Shown here one piece after another: positions 6,603 to 15,275 of a stretch of 34,693 nucleotides of DNA. Position 1 is the first letter of the stretch, and every line of letters begins with the position of its first letter. The notes under the pieces are model-generated. The model ran no database searches and was not told the DNA's origin. It was given only the letters and a program-made list of their open reading frames with translations. Source of the DNA: Verrucomicrobiota bacterium (GTDB lineage: Bacteria; Verrucomicrobiota; Kiritimatiellia; SS1-B-03-39; UBA6053); NCBI GenBank assembly GCA_020831625.1, contig JAFIGD010000051.1, positions 1 to 34,693 of the forward strand, written 5' to 3'. The translations under genes were made by a program, and so were the position numbers.

Positions 6603-8430
6603 GTTTATTTCGGAACCGCTGGGACAGCGGCTGGAGACGCTGCAGAAATTCTCCGGACCGCCGGCTTCGTTTTGGCTGGAGTTGTCGGGAACGGCCGCCG
6701 CCGCGGTAAACGGGCGGGTGGGCGCGGTGTTTGTGCGCACCACGGCGGGGAGTCCCTGGCAGTGTATCGGCATTTCGCCGAATGAACCGCTGGCGGAACG
6801 GCAGCAGGCGCTGCAGTTGTGTCCGGTGCAGGTGGCGGATGTGTGTGAGAAGGCCGGGGGACGGCTGAGCCAGTCGAGCCCCGGGGACCCGGCCATGCAG
6901 CTTTTGGCGGTGATGACACCGCTGCCCGGGTCGGACGGCCGGATTGTGGTCGCATCGGTGCGCTCCACCTTTGACACGGAGCGGGCGGAGGCGTTTCTGG
7001 ACCGGTTAACGGCGGTTTCCTCGGCGGCACCGGTGTATCAGGTGCAGCATGTCCTTAAACAGGCGCGCACGGATGTGGGCCAGTTTTCCAATGTGTTGGA
7101 CGTGCTGGCGCTGCTGAACGGTCAGGAAAAATTTGTGGCGGCGTCGATGTTGCTGGTGAACGAGCTGACGAACCGGCTGCGGGCGGACCGGGTGAGTCTG
7201 GGTTGGGAGCACAAGGGGTATGTGCGGGTCAAGGCGATCAGCCACATGGAGAAATTTGAGAAGAACATGGACGGGGTCCAGAGTCTTGAAACGGCGATGG
7301 AGGAGGCGTTTGAGCAGGACGCGGAGGTGGTATGGCCGGCGGCGGAGGATGCGGTGGTGGTGTCGCGGGATCACGGGCGTTTGGTGGAGGAGCAGACCTC
7401 CGGGCATGTGGTTTCGGTTCCGCTGCGCAAGGACGGCAAGCCGACGGCGGTGCTGACCCTGGAGCGGAAATCGTCTCCGTTTGATGAGAACGAGCTGCGC
7501 TGGCTTCGGTTGTGCGCGGACCAGATTGGGCCGCGTTTGGTGATTCTGGAGGAGAACAGTGTCTGGTTCGGCGCGCGGGCCTGGCGGAAATTCAAAACGT
7601 GGGCGGCCAAACTGGTGGGCGTGGAGCACACCGGCCCGAAGCTTTTGGCGATTGTGGGGGTGATGCTGGTCGCGTTTTTGTTGTTCGGGCGCTGGCCGCA
7701 CCGGGTGAACGGCACGTTTGAGCTGCAGGCCTCGCAGGCGCTGGTGCTTCCGGCGCCGTTTGAGGGCTTTTTGGATGAAATTCTGGTGGAAAAGGGTGAT
7801 CTGGTGGAGGCGGGAGCGGTGCTTCTGCGTCTGGACACCCGCGATCTGCTGATTGAAAAAGCGTCGGCGCTGGGGGATTTGAACCGGTCGCTGCGCGAGG
7901 CGGAGAAATCCCGGGCGGAGGGTTCGCTGGGTGAAATGCGGATGGCGGAGGCGATGGCCGCGCAGGCTCGGGCGCGTCTGGACCGCATGGAGGACCGGCT
8001 GGCCCGGTCGGAAATCCGGGCTCCGTTTTCCGGCGCGGTTGTGGAGGGCGATTTGCGGGAGCGGGCCGGCGCGCCGGTGCGCCAGGGGGAAATGCTCTTT
8101 CGACTGGCCCGCTGGGACACGATGCGGGTGCAGGCGACGATTGACGAGCGGGATATTGATTATATCGCGCCCGGCGCGGAGGTCCGCCTGATTTTCGCGA
8201 GCCGTCCGAACGAGCCCACCCCGGCGCGGGTGTTGCGGGTGGATCCGATGTCGTTTACGGATGACGGCGCCAATGTGTTTGTGGTGCATTGTGAAATTGA
8301 GGCGGAGGGGGACGCCTGGTGGCGGCCCGGCATGAGCGGCACCGCCCGGGTGGACGCCGGCAGGCGGGCGCCGATCTGGCTGCTCACCCGTCGCACGCTG
8401 GATTATTTCCGTCTTCGGTGGGGGTGGTAA
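6595..8430 (+). CDS. GAF domain - transmembrane - HlyD adaptor hybrid
   Basis: A 611-residue protein with an unusual order. Residues 1-150 are an unassigned cytosolic domain; about 178-315 form a GAF-like sensory fold (strand FVAASMLLVNELTNRLRADRVSLGW, ending in VSVPLRKDGKPTAVLTLERK). A single membrane helix follows (about 349-368, LLAIVGVMLVAFLLFGRW), then a lipoyl/coiled-coil/lipoyl HlyD module (about 378-600, with FEGFLDEILVEKGDLVEAG and IRAPFSGAVVEGDL). The helix would place GAF in the cytosol and the adaptor in the periplasm, so ligand binding inside could gate the conduit. ATG 6595 is chosen because GGGGGTGA precedes it; the frame is open further upstream inside the previous gene. It abuts the next gene with no gap. 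Confidence 0.88.
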   Translation: MSEFISEPLGQRLETLQKFSGPPASFWLELSGTAAAAVNGRVGAVFVRTTAGSPWQCIGISPNEPLAERQQALQLCPVQVADVCEKAGGRLSQSSPGDPAMQLLAVMTPLPGSDGRIVVASVRSTFDTERAEAFLDRLTAVSSAAPVYQVQHVLKQARTDVGQFSNVLDVLALLNGQEKFVAASMLLVNELTNRLRADRVSLGWEHKGYVRVKAISHMEKFEKNMDGVQSLETAMEEAFEQDAEVVWPAAEDAVVVSRDHGRLVEEQTSGHVVSVPLRKDGKPTAVLTLERKSSPFDENELRWLRLCADQIGPRLVILEENSVWFGARAWRKFKTWAAKLVGVEHTGPKLLAIVGVMLVAFLLFGRWPHRVNGTFELQASQALVLPAPFEGFLDEILVEKGDLVEAGAVLLRLDTRDLLIEKASALGDLNRSLREAEKSRAEGSLGEMRMAEAMAAQARARLDRMEDRLARSEIRAPFSGAVVEGDLRERAGAPVRQGEMLFRLARWDTMRVQATIDERDIDYIAPGAEVRLIFASRPNEPTPARVLRVDPMSFTDDGANVFVVHCEIEAEGDAWWRPGMSGTARVDAGRRAPIWLLTRRTLDYFRLRWGW

Positions 8431-10578
8431 ATGGCGTCCCAGATGTTCAGTGAGCATTGGTACCGCGTCCAGAATCAGAAGGTTGCGCTTCGTCCGGGGG
8501 TCCGCACCCGGCGGCAGATTTACCGGGGAGAGGTGTGGCGGGTGTTGTACGATCCGTTCAGTCATCAGTTTTTCCGGCTGCGCCCGGCGGCGTATGAATT
8601 TGTGGCCCGGCTGAGTCCGAAGCGGACGGTGGAGGAGGTATGGAACGAATGTCTGGAGCAGATGCCGGATGAGGCGCCCGGGCAGGGGGAGGTGATCCAG
8701 CTTTTGGCCCAGTTGTATCTTGCGAATCTGCTGCAGCTGGATTTGCCGCCGGACGCGCAGCAGTTTTTTGAACGGTACCGCAAGCGGAAAACCAAAGAGC
8801 GGATGTCGTATCTGTCCTACATCATGTTCGCGCGGTTTCCGCTGTTTGATCCGGATGATCTGCTGAACACACTGAAGCCGTACGCGAAGATGCTGTTCAG
8901 CAAAATCGGGGTGCTGGTCTGGTTTGTGGTGGTGGGGACGGCTTTGAAAACCGCGCTGGACAACGCCGGGGCGCTGATGGATCAAAGTCAGGGGATTCTG
9001 GCCCCCTCGAACCTGTTCCTGTTGTATGTGGGGCTGGTGTTTATCAAGCTGTTGCACGAGTTCGGTCACGGCATGGCCTGTAAGGTGTACGGCGGGGAAG
9101 TGCACACGATGGGGATCATGCTGATGATTTTCACGCCGATTCCGTATGTGGACGCGACCGCGAGCTGGGCGTTTCGGGAACGGCGGCGGCGGATGCTGGT
9201 GGGTGCGGGAGGCATGATTTTCGAGCTGTTCGCGGCGGCGATCGCCACGTTTGTGTGGGCGAACACCCAGCCGGGAACGCTGAACGCGCTGGCGTACAAT
9301 CTGATGTTTATCGCGTCGGTTTCGACGGTGCTGTTCAATGCGAACCCGCTGCTGCGGTACGACGGATATTATCTGCTGTCGGATTTGCTGGATATTCCCA
9401 ACCTGTATCAGCGGAGCACGCAGCAACTGCGGTATGTGTTTGAGGGCAAACTGCTCGGGAAGAAAAATCTCCGTCCGGCCAGTCCGTTCCGAAACGAACA
9501 GGTGACGCTGGCGGTGTACGGGGTGTTGAGCGGGCTGTACCGGTTGATTGTGTTCGGGGGCATTATCCTGTTTGTGAGCCGCCGCTTTCTGTTGGCGGGC
9601 ATCGTTATGGCTGCGATTTGTGTGACGACCTGGATCATCATGCCGGTGTTCAAGTTTGTGCATTATTTGCTGACGGATCCGAGTCTGGAGCGGAACCGGG
9701 GCCGCGCGATCGCGGTGTCTGTCGCGGGCGCGGCGGCGGTGGCGGCGCTGGTGGGCTGGGTTCCGTTCCCCTCCTCGTTTTCGGCTCCCGGCACCGTGGT
9801 GTCGTTTCCGTTCAGCGAGGTGACGGCCCGCACCGCCGGAAGTCTGGCGGAAGTGTCGATGCCGTCCTCTGAGGCGGTTGGGTTCGGCACGCCGCTGGTT
9901 CGCCTTGAGGATCCGGAATGGGGTTATTCTTTGCGGGGCGAACAGGCGGCCCTGGCGCACACGGACGCGCTGTATCGGCGCGCTCTGCACCGTTCCACCG
10001 CGGATTTGGATGTGATTGCGGCGCACCGCCGGGTAATGGAGGACCGTTTGGAGCGTTTGCAGGAGCACCGCCGCAATCAGAATGTTCAGGCGCCGTTGTC
10101 GGGAATCTGGGTGTCGGGGGCGCTGGAGAATCTGCAGGGCATGTGGGTGGAGCGTGGCAGCATTTTGGGATACGTGATTCATCCGCAAAACCGTTTGTTT
10201 GTGGCGGTGATTTCGCAGGACGAGGCCCGCTGGCTGTTTGACGAGGCGGGCGTTCGCCGGGCGCGGGTCCGGTTGCGCGGGTCCGCGCACGAACCGCTGG
10301 AGGCACCCGGCTGGCGGGTGATTCCGGCGGAGCAGCGGATGCTCCCTTCTCCAGCTCTGGGCTGGTACGGCGGCGGGGATGTGGCGGTCCGTCAGGACGC
10401 CCGCGAGGGAACCGAGGCGGCGAGAACCTTTTTTGAAGTGAGGATTCAGCTTCCGGAGTCGGAGGACGCGATGCTGCATCACGGCCGCACCGGACGGGTC
10501 CGCTTCCGGGTGGCGCCGGAAAGTCTGTGGACGCAGGCCAGCCGCCGGGTTCGTCAGATTCTGCGCAGGGAGAGATAA
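8431..10578 (+). CDS. PqqD-like / M50 metalloprotease / HlyD fusion protein
   Basis: A 715-residue polytopic protein. Residues about 10-115 resemble a PqqD-type winged-helix domain (FFRLRPAAYEFVARL, then TVEEVW, then LLAQLYLANLL); such domains bind leader peptides of ribosomal peptide precursors. About 150-445 is a site-2-protease-like membrane region with roughly six or seven helices. The zinc motif HEFGH (H209, E210, H213) and the distal NPLLRYDGYY motif (D311) are intact, so catalysis is plausible. A further helix leads to a periplasmic lipoyl/HlyD-like C-terminal part (about 450-710, with a helical hairpin and VQAPLSGIWVSG). ATG 8431 follows the upstream TAA directly, with GGGGGTGG as ribosome-binding site. 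M50 enzymes cut within membranes; the fused adaptor suggests that it sits in the export conduit and may handle the giant substrate. Confidence 0.88.
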   Translation: MASQMFSEHWYRVQNQKVALRPGVRTRRQIYRGEVWRVLYDPFSHQFFRLRPAAYEFVARLSPKRTVEEVWNECLEQMPDEAPGQGEVIQLLAQLYLANLLQLDLPPDAQQFFERYRKRKTKERMSYLSYIMFARFPLFDPDDLLNTLKPYAKMLFSKIGVLVWFVVVGTALKTALDNAGALMDQSQGILAPSNLFLLYVGLVFIKLLHEFGHGMACKVYGGEVHTMGIMLMIFTPIPYVDATASWAFRERRRRMLVGAGGMIFELFAAAIATFVWANTQPGTLNALAYNLMFIASVSTVLFNANPLLRYDGYYLLSDLLDIPNLYQRSTQQLRYVFEGKLLGKKNLRPASPFRNEQVTLAVYGVLSGLYRLIVFGGIILFVSRRFLLAGIVMAAICVTTWIIMPVFKFVHYLLTDPSLERNRGRAIAVSVAGAAAVAALVGWVPFPSSFSAPGTVVSFPFSEVTARTAGSLAEVSMPSSEAVGFGTPLVRLEDPEWGYSLRGEQAALAHTDALYRRALHRSTADLDVIAAHRRVMEDRLERLQEHRRNQNVQAPLSGIWVSGALENLQGMWVERGSILGYVIHPQNRLFVAVISQDEARWLFDEAGVRRARVRLRGSAHEPLEAPGWRVIPAEQRMLPSPALGWYGGGDVAVRQDAREGTEAARTFFEVRIQLPESEDAMLHHGRTGRVRFRVAPESLWTQASRRVRQILRRER

Positions 10579-10580
10579 GC

Positions 10581-12569
10581 GTGTCGTTTCCGGTGCCTTC
10601 GGTTGAATATCACGCGTTGACGGTCAAACGGCCCAAAGCGCTGCCCAAGGGGCTGGACGCGCTGGCGCACACCTGTGTGGGCGGCGCGGGGCGGCGGGGC
10701 AAGGTGTTGACGGCGCTTTGGGAGCAGGTCCGGCTTGTTGAGGGGCATGCGGATGAGCTCATGAATTTGTCGGACCGCCATTTGCGGGAGCGGCTGGAGG
10801 GATACCGGGATGAATTCCGGCGTCACCGGGCGGCAGTGCCGGAGTTGGTGGCCCCGGCCCTGGCGGCGGTGCGGGAGGCGGCGGCGCGGACGGTGGGGTT
10901 GCGGGCGTATCCGGTGCAGATTCTGGGCGCGCTGGCGATGCAGGAGGGCCGGCTGGCGGAAATGGCGACCGGGGAGGGCAAGACCCTGACCGCGGCGCTG
11001 GCGGCGGTGCTGGCGGGGTGGACGCATCTCCCCTGTCATATTTTAACGGTCAATGATTATCTAGCCCAACGCGACGCGGAGAATTATCGTCCGCTGTATC
11101 AGTTTTGCGGCTTGAAAGTCGACTTTGTGACCGGATTGATGGAGGCGGATCAGCGCCGGCGGGCCTATGGGGCGCACATTTGTTACACCACCAGTAAAGA
11201 GGTTTTGGCGGATTTTCTCAGGGACAGGCTGCAGTTGCAGCGGGTGGCGGATCCGCAGCGGCGTTTGATCCGTCAGTTGGCGCGGCCCAACCGGAGCGGC
11301 AGAGACAGTCTGGTGTTGCGCGGACTGCACACGGCGATTGTGGACGAGGCGGACAGTATTCTGATTGACGAGGCGGTGACGCCGCTGATTATCGCGCAGC
11401 CCCGGGCGAATCCCATGCTGGTGGAGGCCTGTGTCGCCGCCCGCGATCTGGTGAATCAACTGGAGCCCGGCACGCACTACACCGTGGATCACCGATACCG
11501 GGAAGTGAAACTGACGGAAGAGGGCAAGGAGCGTATTTCGGAGCTGGTGGAGGAATTGCCACCGATCTGGCGGGGTGTGGGGAGGAGTCAGGCGCTGCTT
11601 CAGCAGGCGATCACGGCGCGGGAGCTGTTTTTGAAAGGGCGGCAATACGTGGTCCAGGAGGATAAGATCATGATTGTCGACGAGTTCACCGGCCGGATTA
11701 TGCCGAACCGCTCCTGGAGTGAGGGTCTGCATCAAGCGATTGAATGCAAAGAGGGTCTGGAGATCACCGAGCCGAATGAAACCGTGGCCCGGATGAGTTT
11801 TCAGCGTTTTTTCCGGCTGTTTCCGAAGATTTGCGGCATGACCGGCACCGCGTGGGAGGCCCGGTTTCCGCTGTGGCGGATTTACGGACTGCCGGTGGTG
11901 CGGGTGCCGACAAACAAGCCGTGTGTCCGGGAGGTGTTGCCGGAGCGGATTTTCGCGACGCGGGAGGCAAAATGGGAGGCGGTGGCGGCAGAGGTTGCGC
12001 GGGTGCACGCGCAGGGGCGTCCGGTGCTGGTGGGAACCCGAAGTGTGGAGGCCAGTGAGCAGTTGGCGGTTCGGCTGGATGCGAAAGGGCTTGCGTACAA
12101 TTTGTTGAACGCGGTGCGGCACGCGGAGGAGGCGAGAATTATCGCCGAGGCGGGCCTGGAGGCGAAAATCACGATTGCGACCAATATGGCCGGGCGGGGC
12201 ACGGACATTAAACTGAGCCGGGAGGTTGCGGACGCGGGCGGGCTGCATGTGATCATGACCGAGCGGCACGAGGCGCGGCGGATCGACCGGCAGTTGTTCG
12301 GCCGGGCCGCGCGGCAGGGGGATCCGGGCAGCGCGCAGTCGTTTGTGTCTCTGGAGGACGAACTTTTCAAGCGGTTTGTGCCCGAGGCGGTTCGGAAATC
12401 GCTGGCCGGGGTTTCCGGCGGGGTGGCGCGGAAACCGTTTCTCGCCGCGCTGGACGCCGCGCAGCGGGCGGCGGAACGCCATGCCTTCCGGGGGTTGAAA
12501 TCTGTTCTGGGCACAGACACCTGGCTGGAGGAGTCGCTTTCGTTCGCGGAAGATGCGGGCAGGAGCTGA
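10581..12569 (+). CDS. Truncated SecA-like ATPase (accessory SecA)
   Basis: A 662-residue SecA relative; housekeeping SecA is about 850-900. Present are NBD1 with Walker A MATGEGKT (128-135) and DEADSILIDEA (255-265), a preprotein cross-linking domain between about 270 and 385, the VDEFTGRIMPNRSWSEGLHQ join (D367), and NBD2 with GRGTD (538-542) and GRAARQGD (574-581). The protein stops just after AQRAAERHAF, the start of the long scaffold helix. The helical wing, the two-helix finger and the zinc-binding tail of SecA are therefore absent. The GTG start has AGGGAGAG upstream; an in-frame ATG at 10527 lies inside the previous gene and is less likely. It is probably an energy source for the neighbouring export system and not the general secretion motor. 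No SecY partner is in the window. Confidence 0.93.
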   Translation: MSFPVPSVEYHALTVKRPKALPKGLDALAHTCVGGAGRRGKVLTALWEQVRLVEGHADELMNLSDRHLRERLEGYRDEFRRHRAAVPELVAPALAAVREAAARTVGLRAYPVQILGALAMQEGRLAEMATGEGKTLTAALAAVLAGWTHLPCHILTVNDYLAQRDAENYRPLYQFCGLKVDFVTGLMEADQRRRAYGAHICYTTSKEVLADFLRDRLQLQRVADPQRRLIRQLARPNRSGRDSLVLRGLHTAIVDEADSILIDEAVTPLIIAQPRANPMLVEACVAARDLVNQLEPGTHYTVDHRYREVKLTEEGKERISELVEELPPIWRGVGRSQALLQQAITARELFLKGRQYVVQEDKIMIVDEFTGRIMPNRSWSEGLHQAIECKEGLEITEPNETVARMSFQRFFRLFPKICGMTGTAWEARFPLWRIYGLPVVRVPTNKPCVREVLPERIFATREAKWEAVAAEVARVHAQGRPVLVGTRSVEASEQLAVRLDAKGLAYNLLNAVRHAEEARIIAEAGLEAKITIATNMAGRGTDIKLSREVADAGGLHVIMTERHEARRIDRQLFGRAARQGDPGSAQSFVSLEDELFKRFVPEAVRKSLAGVSGGVARKPFLAALDAAQRAAERHAFRGLKSVLGTDTWLEESLSFAEDAGRS

Positions 12570-12574
12570 CCGAC

Positions 12575-14395
12575 ATGAAGCGGCCGATCTGTTTTTCGGG
12601 GGGGGCGATTCGGATAATATTGTTTTTATGTGTTTTCGGCGCGCGCGCCGAGTCCGGCCCGGCCCTTGGGAGTCCGATGTTGTATTATTTGGATTCTACC
12701 GGGGCGTTGAATCTTGATGATGTGTTGGAGGGCTCCGGCACCGCAGATTTTTCGCCGGCGCCGTCTTCGATTCCCTCGTTCGGGTTTACCGGGGACCGCG
12801 TTTGGCTGCGGCTGGATCTTGGCGCGGAGGCGGACGCGGAGCGGATGCGGCTGTTTTCGCTGCGCACGGCGCGTTTAAGAGAGGTGGACTGGTATCTGGT
12901 TCAGGATCAGCGGTTGATTCAGCACCGCGCGGAGGGGATCGACCGGCCGCCGCCCGAAGACTTTCGGGGACGGTATCCGGCTTTTCTGGCGGAACTGCCC
13001 GCCGGGGACGCGGTCACGCTGTATGTGCGGGTTCGCTCCGACTCGTCCATTTGGCTGCCGCTGCACTGGGCGCCGCTGGGCGCGATGCTGGAAATGGACA
13101 TGCGCTGGAATTTTCTCGAGCAGGCGTTTCTGGGGTTCGGGTTTGCCATGGTGATCATCTCAATTTTGGTCAGTCTTGCCCATCCCGGCGGGGGGTTTGT
13201 TCGTCTGGCGGGGATCACCTTTTGTTTTCTGGGCTATCATCTGCTCTTTCACGGGTATTTGGATTGGTGGATCCCGGGGCTTCCGGCCTGGTTTCACCGG
13301 CATCTGCTGCTGGTGTGCGCCGCCGGGTCTTCCCTGTTTATGCTGCTGTTCACGCAGAAGTACTTCACGGATAAAGACGTCGGCAGGGTCAGCCGGTGGC
13401 TTTTGACCCGCAGCCCGCTGGTCTGTCTGCTCCTGGTTGTCATCCTTTCGGCGGTTCCGTTTCAGGCTGCGGCGCATTTGACTCTGCTGCTGGTCCTTTG
13501 GGCCTACGGTTTCGGACTGCTCCTGTCGGGCCGGATGTTGTATCGGTATCGGACGTTGGGTGATCTTTGTTTCACGCTGGCCTGGTTTTTAACTGCTTTG
13601 ACGATCGTCGCGTTCGCGCTGCAGATCCATTTTCCGGTCTCGGGTCCGCTGCATCCGCTGAACATCACCCGCATGCTGATTCCGATGATGTATTTGTTTT
13701 TTCTCGCGGCAAACCTGCGGCGGCAACGGAACCTCCTCGACGAAAAAGAACAGCTGCTGAAAGCGAGGCAGGCGGGCACCCGGGCGCACCTGGACGCATT
13801 GCGGTATCAGCTGAATCCTCATTTTCTGTTCAATGCGCTGAATTCGATTGAAGCGCTGGCCCTGGAGGATCCGGGAAAGATTCCGCTGTTGGTGAGGAGG
13901 CTGGCCACGGTGCTGCGTCTGCGGCTGAAGCCTTCAAAGGGCGGGTTGAACTCGTTGAAGGAGGAGTTGCACATGGTGCGGGCCTATCTGGACATTGAGA
14001 AAATACGCTTTGAAGAGCGTCTGGAGATTGAATGGAGACTTTCCGCGGAAAACCATGAGGTTCCGGTGCCGGAAATGATTTTGCAGCCGATGATCGAGAA
14101 CGCGGTCAAATACGGCATGATGATGAATGAGGAGATGAAAATCCGAATTGTGACGGCGGAGAGGGACGGGACGCTGTGTTTGCAGGTGTGGAACAAGGGG
14201 CGCCTGATCCGGAATCCCGCAGCCAATGAATCCGGGAACGGAATTGGCCTGAACAATTTACAGACCCGATTAAGGTTTCATTATGGGGAAAAGGCTGGTT
14301 TTATGTTGCGGGAAGGAAGCGGCTGGGTGATCGCCGAAGTCGAAATTCCTCTTTCTCTTAAACCCAATGAAAGCACTGCGGACTTTAATTATTGA
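12575..14395 (+). CDS. 7TM sensor histidine kinase of the LytS type
   Basis: A 606-residue membrane sensor. After a signal peptide comes a periplasmic domain (about 25-170) with the look of a 7TMR-DISMED2 jelly-roll (strands around GFTGDRVWLRLDL and GDAVTLYVRVRSDSSIWLPL), a fold thought to bind carbohydrates or similar ligands. Seven membrane helices follow (about 175-385), then a short coiled coil and the LytS-type kinase core: LRYQLNPHFLFNALNSIEAL with phospho-acceptor H416, the N-box IENAVKYG (N509) and the G-box NGIGLNN. AGGAG lies 9 bases before the ATG. Its last 29 bases overlap the response regulator gene, so the pair should be translationally coupled. Being last but one in the export operon suggests it senses an external or envelope signal and tunes the system. 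Confidence 0.93.
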   Translation: MKRPICFSGGAIRIILFLCVFGARAESGPALGSPMLYYLDSTGALNLDDVLEGSGTADFSPAPSSIPSFGFTGDRVWLRLDLGAEADAERMRLFSLRTARLREVDWYLVQDQRLIQHRAEGIDRPPPEDFRGRYPAFLAELPAGDAVTLYVRVRSDSSIWLPLHWAPLGAMLEMDMRWNFLEQAFLGFGFAMVIISILVSLAHPGGGFVRLAGITFCFLGYHLLFHGYLDWWIPGLPAWFHRHLLLVCAAGSSLFMLLFTQKYFTDKDVGRVSRWLLTRSPLVCLLLVVILSAVPFQAAAHLTLLLVLWAYGFGLLLSGRMLYRYRTLGDLCFTLAWFLTALTIVAFALQIHFPVSGPLHPLNITRMLIPMMYLFFLAANLRRQRNLLDEKEQLLKARQAGTRAHLDALRYQLNPHFLFNALNSIEALALEDPGKIPLLVRRLATVLRLRLKPSKGGLNSLKEELHMVRAYLDIEKIRFEERLEIEWRLSAENHEVPVPEMILQPMIENAVKYGMMMNEEMKIRIVTAERDGTLCLQVWNKGRLIRNPAANESGNGIGLNNLQTRLRFHYGEKAGFMLREGSGWVIAEVEIPLSLKPNESTADFNY

Positions 14396-15116
14396 TGATG
14401 AGCGTTTGGCACGCCGCGCCTGCCGACACCTTCTGGAGACCTGTGACACGGTGGAGGTGGTGGGAGAGGCCTCCAGTCTCTCGGAGGCCAAAAGGCTGAT
14501 TGACGCGCTTCGGCCCGATTTGATCCTTCTGGATATCGAAATGCCGGGCGGCAGGGGGATTGATTTGCTGGACAAGACGGCCCACAGGCCCCGGGTGATT
14601 CTGGTCACAGCCTACGAGGCGTATGCGCTCGAGGCCTTTGATCTGGATGTGGTGGATTATGTGCTGAAACCGATTGATCCCGACCGTCTCAGACGGGCCC
14701 TGGCGCGGGTGGCGTCCCGCGCCGGGCTCCATCGGAATGATGAAAAGGTCTCCCCCGACGGCGTGCCGGCGGAATCCGATGAACCCTGGTTGTCTCAGAT
14801 TGGTTCTGGAAACACCTTTGTGGACTGTGAACAGGTTCTGGCGGTGTTCGCGGACGGAAATTACACTCATGTCCTGTTTAAAAATCAGAAAGAGGAGTTT
14901 GTCCGGCAAAGCATGCGCCAATGGGAGGAGCAGTTGAACGAGGCGCACTTTCTTCGGTTGAACCGGAAAATGATCATTAATGTCCGCGAGATCAGCACCG
15001 TGAAGCTGGGCGCGCATGGGGCGCAGTTCACCTTGAACGGGTGTAAAACCCGCTTTTCCGTGGGAAGAAGCGGGGCTGTGAACTTGAAAAGGGTGCTGGA
15101 AAAAAGCGCGGTATAA
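14367..15116 (+). CDS. LytTR-family response regulator
   Basis: A 249-residue transcription factor. The receiver (1-120) has the acid pocket D10/D11, phospho-acceptor D56 in LLDIEMPG, T81 and K101 (VLKPID). A linker leads to a LytTR DNA-binding domain (about 145-245; ILAVFADGNYTHV-like strand written as VLAVFADGNYTHV, then RLNRKMIIN and the FSVGRSG region). LytTR proteins bind direct repeats spaced by about two helical turns, often next to a -35 box. Exactly such a repeat lies 49 bp past the stop, before the giant gene. The cognate kinase is the overlapping upstream gene. It ends the operon at a putative terminator. Confidence 0.95.
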   Translation: MKALRTLIIDDERLARRACRHLLETCDTVEVVGEASSLSEAKRLIDALRPDLILLDIEMPGGRGIDLLDKTAHRPRVILVTAYEAYALEAFDLDVVDYVLKPIDPDRLRRALARVASRAGLHRNDEKVSPDGVPAESDEPWLSQIGSGNTFVDCEQVLAVFADGNYTHVLFKNQKEEFVRQSMRQWEEQLNEAHFLRLNRKMIINVREISTVKLGAHGAQFTLNGCKTRFSVGRSGAVNLKRVLEKSAV

Positions 15117-15139
15117 CCCGCGCGGGGGTTTAATTTTTT
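15115..15139 (+). terminator. Putative intrinsic terminator of the export operon
   Basis: AACCC (15115-15119) pairs with GGGTT (15126-15130) around a GC-rich 6-base loop, followed by TAATTTTTT. The stem starts at the stop codon of the LytTR gene. The short stem makes it moderately strong at best. Confidence 0.5.
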
Positions 15140-15164
15140 GCATGGTTTCTGCTCTTTTGGTTTG

Positions 15165-15193
15165 TTCGTCACAAAATCGGGCTGTTTCGTCAC
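15165..15193 (+). promoter_or_regulatory. Putative LytTR operator: 21-bp-spaced direct repeat
   Basis: TTCGTCAC occurs exactly at 15165-15172 and again at 15186-15193, a centre-to-centre distance of 21 bp (two helical turns). LytTR regulators characteristically bind two such direct half-sites. The downstream copy ends about 8 bp before the inferred -35 position of the giant gene, where an activator would contact RNA polymerase. The LytTR gene is immediately upstream. The sequence does not closely match published LytTR consensus sites, so assignment rests on geometry and context. Confidence 0.55.
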
Positions 15194-15200
15194 TATTCCG

Positions 15201-15230
15201 TGGACCCTGTTTTCCATTTCATTCTACTAT
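15201..15230 (+). promoter_or_regulatory. Candidate activated promoter of the giant gene
   Basis: TACTAT (15225-15230) is a plausible -10 box. The matching -35 position (about 15201-15207, TGGACCC) is poor, which fits a promoter that needs an activator bound at the repeat just upstream. The leader would be about 39 bases and contain GGATGA (15264-15269) as ribosome-binding site 6 bases before ATG 15276. Confidence 0.4.
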
Positions 15231-15275
15231 GAAGCCACATTCGTGAAGAACGCTGTTCCTGACGGATGAATTTCT

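Noticed and set aside
4250-8430. Classical type I secretion or RND efflux operon
   Set aside because: No ABC ATPase/permease or RND pump gene is present anywhere in the window.
7006-10482. Minus-strand open frame of 1158 codons
   Set aside because: It lies antisense to the GAF/HlyD and M50 genes, is dominated by Arg, His, Gln and Pro, and has no start signals or domain motifs. It is a shadow of strong codon bias in the genes opposite.
10581-12569. Housekeeping secA
   Set aside because: The protein is about 200 residues short, lacks the C-terminal domains and sits in an export operon, so an accessory role is more likely.
15160-15275. Sigma-54 promoter before the giant gene
   Set aside because: No GG-N10-GC element with the right spacing is present; TGGACCC near 15201 has no matching partner.
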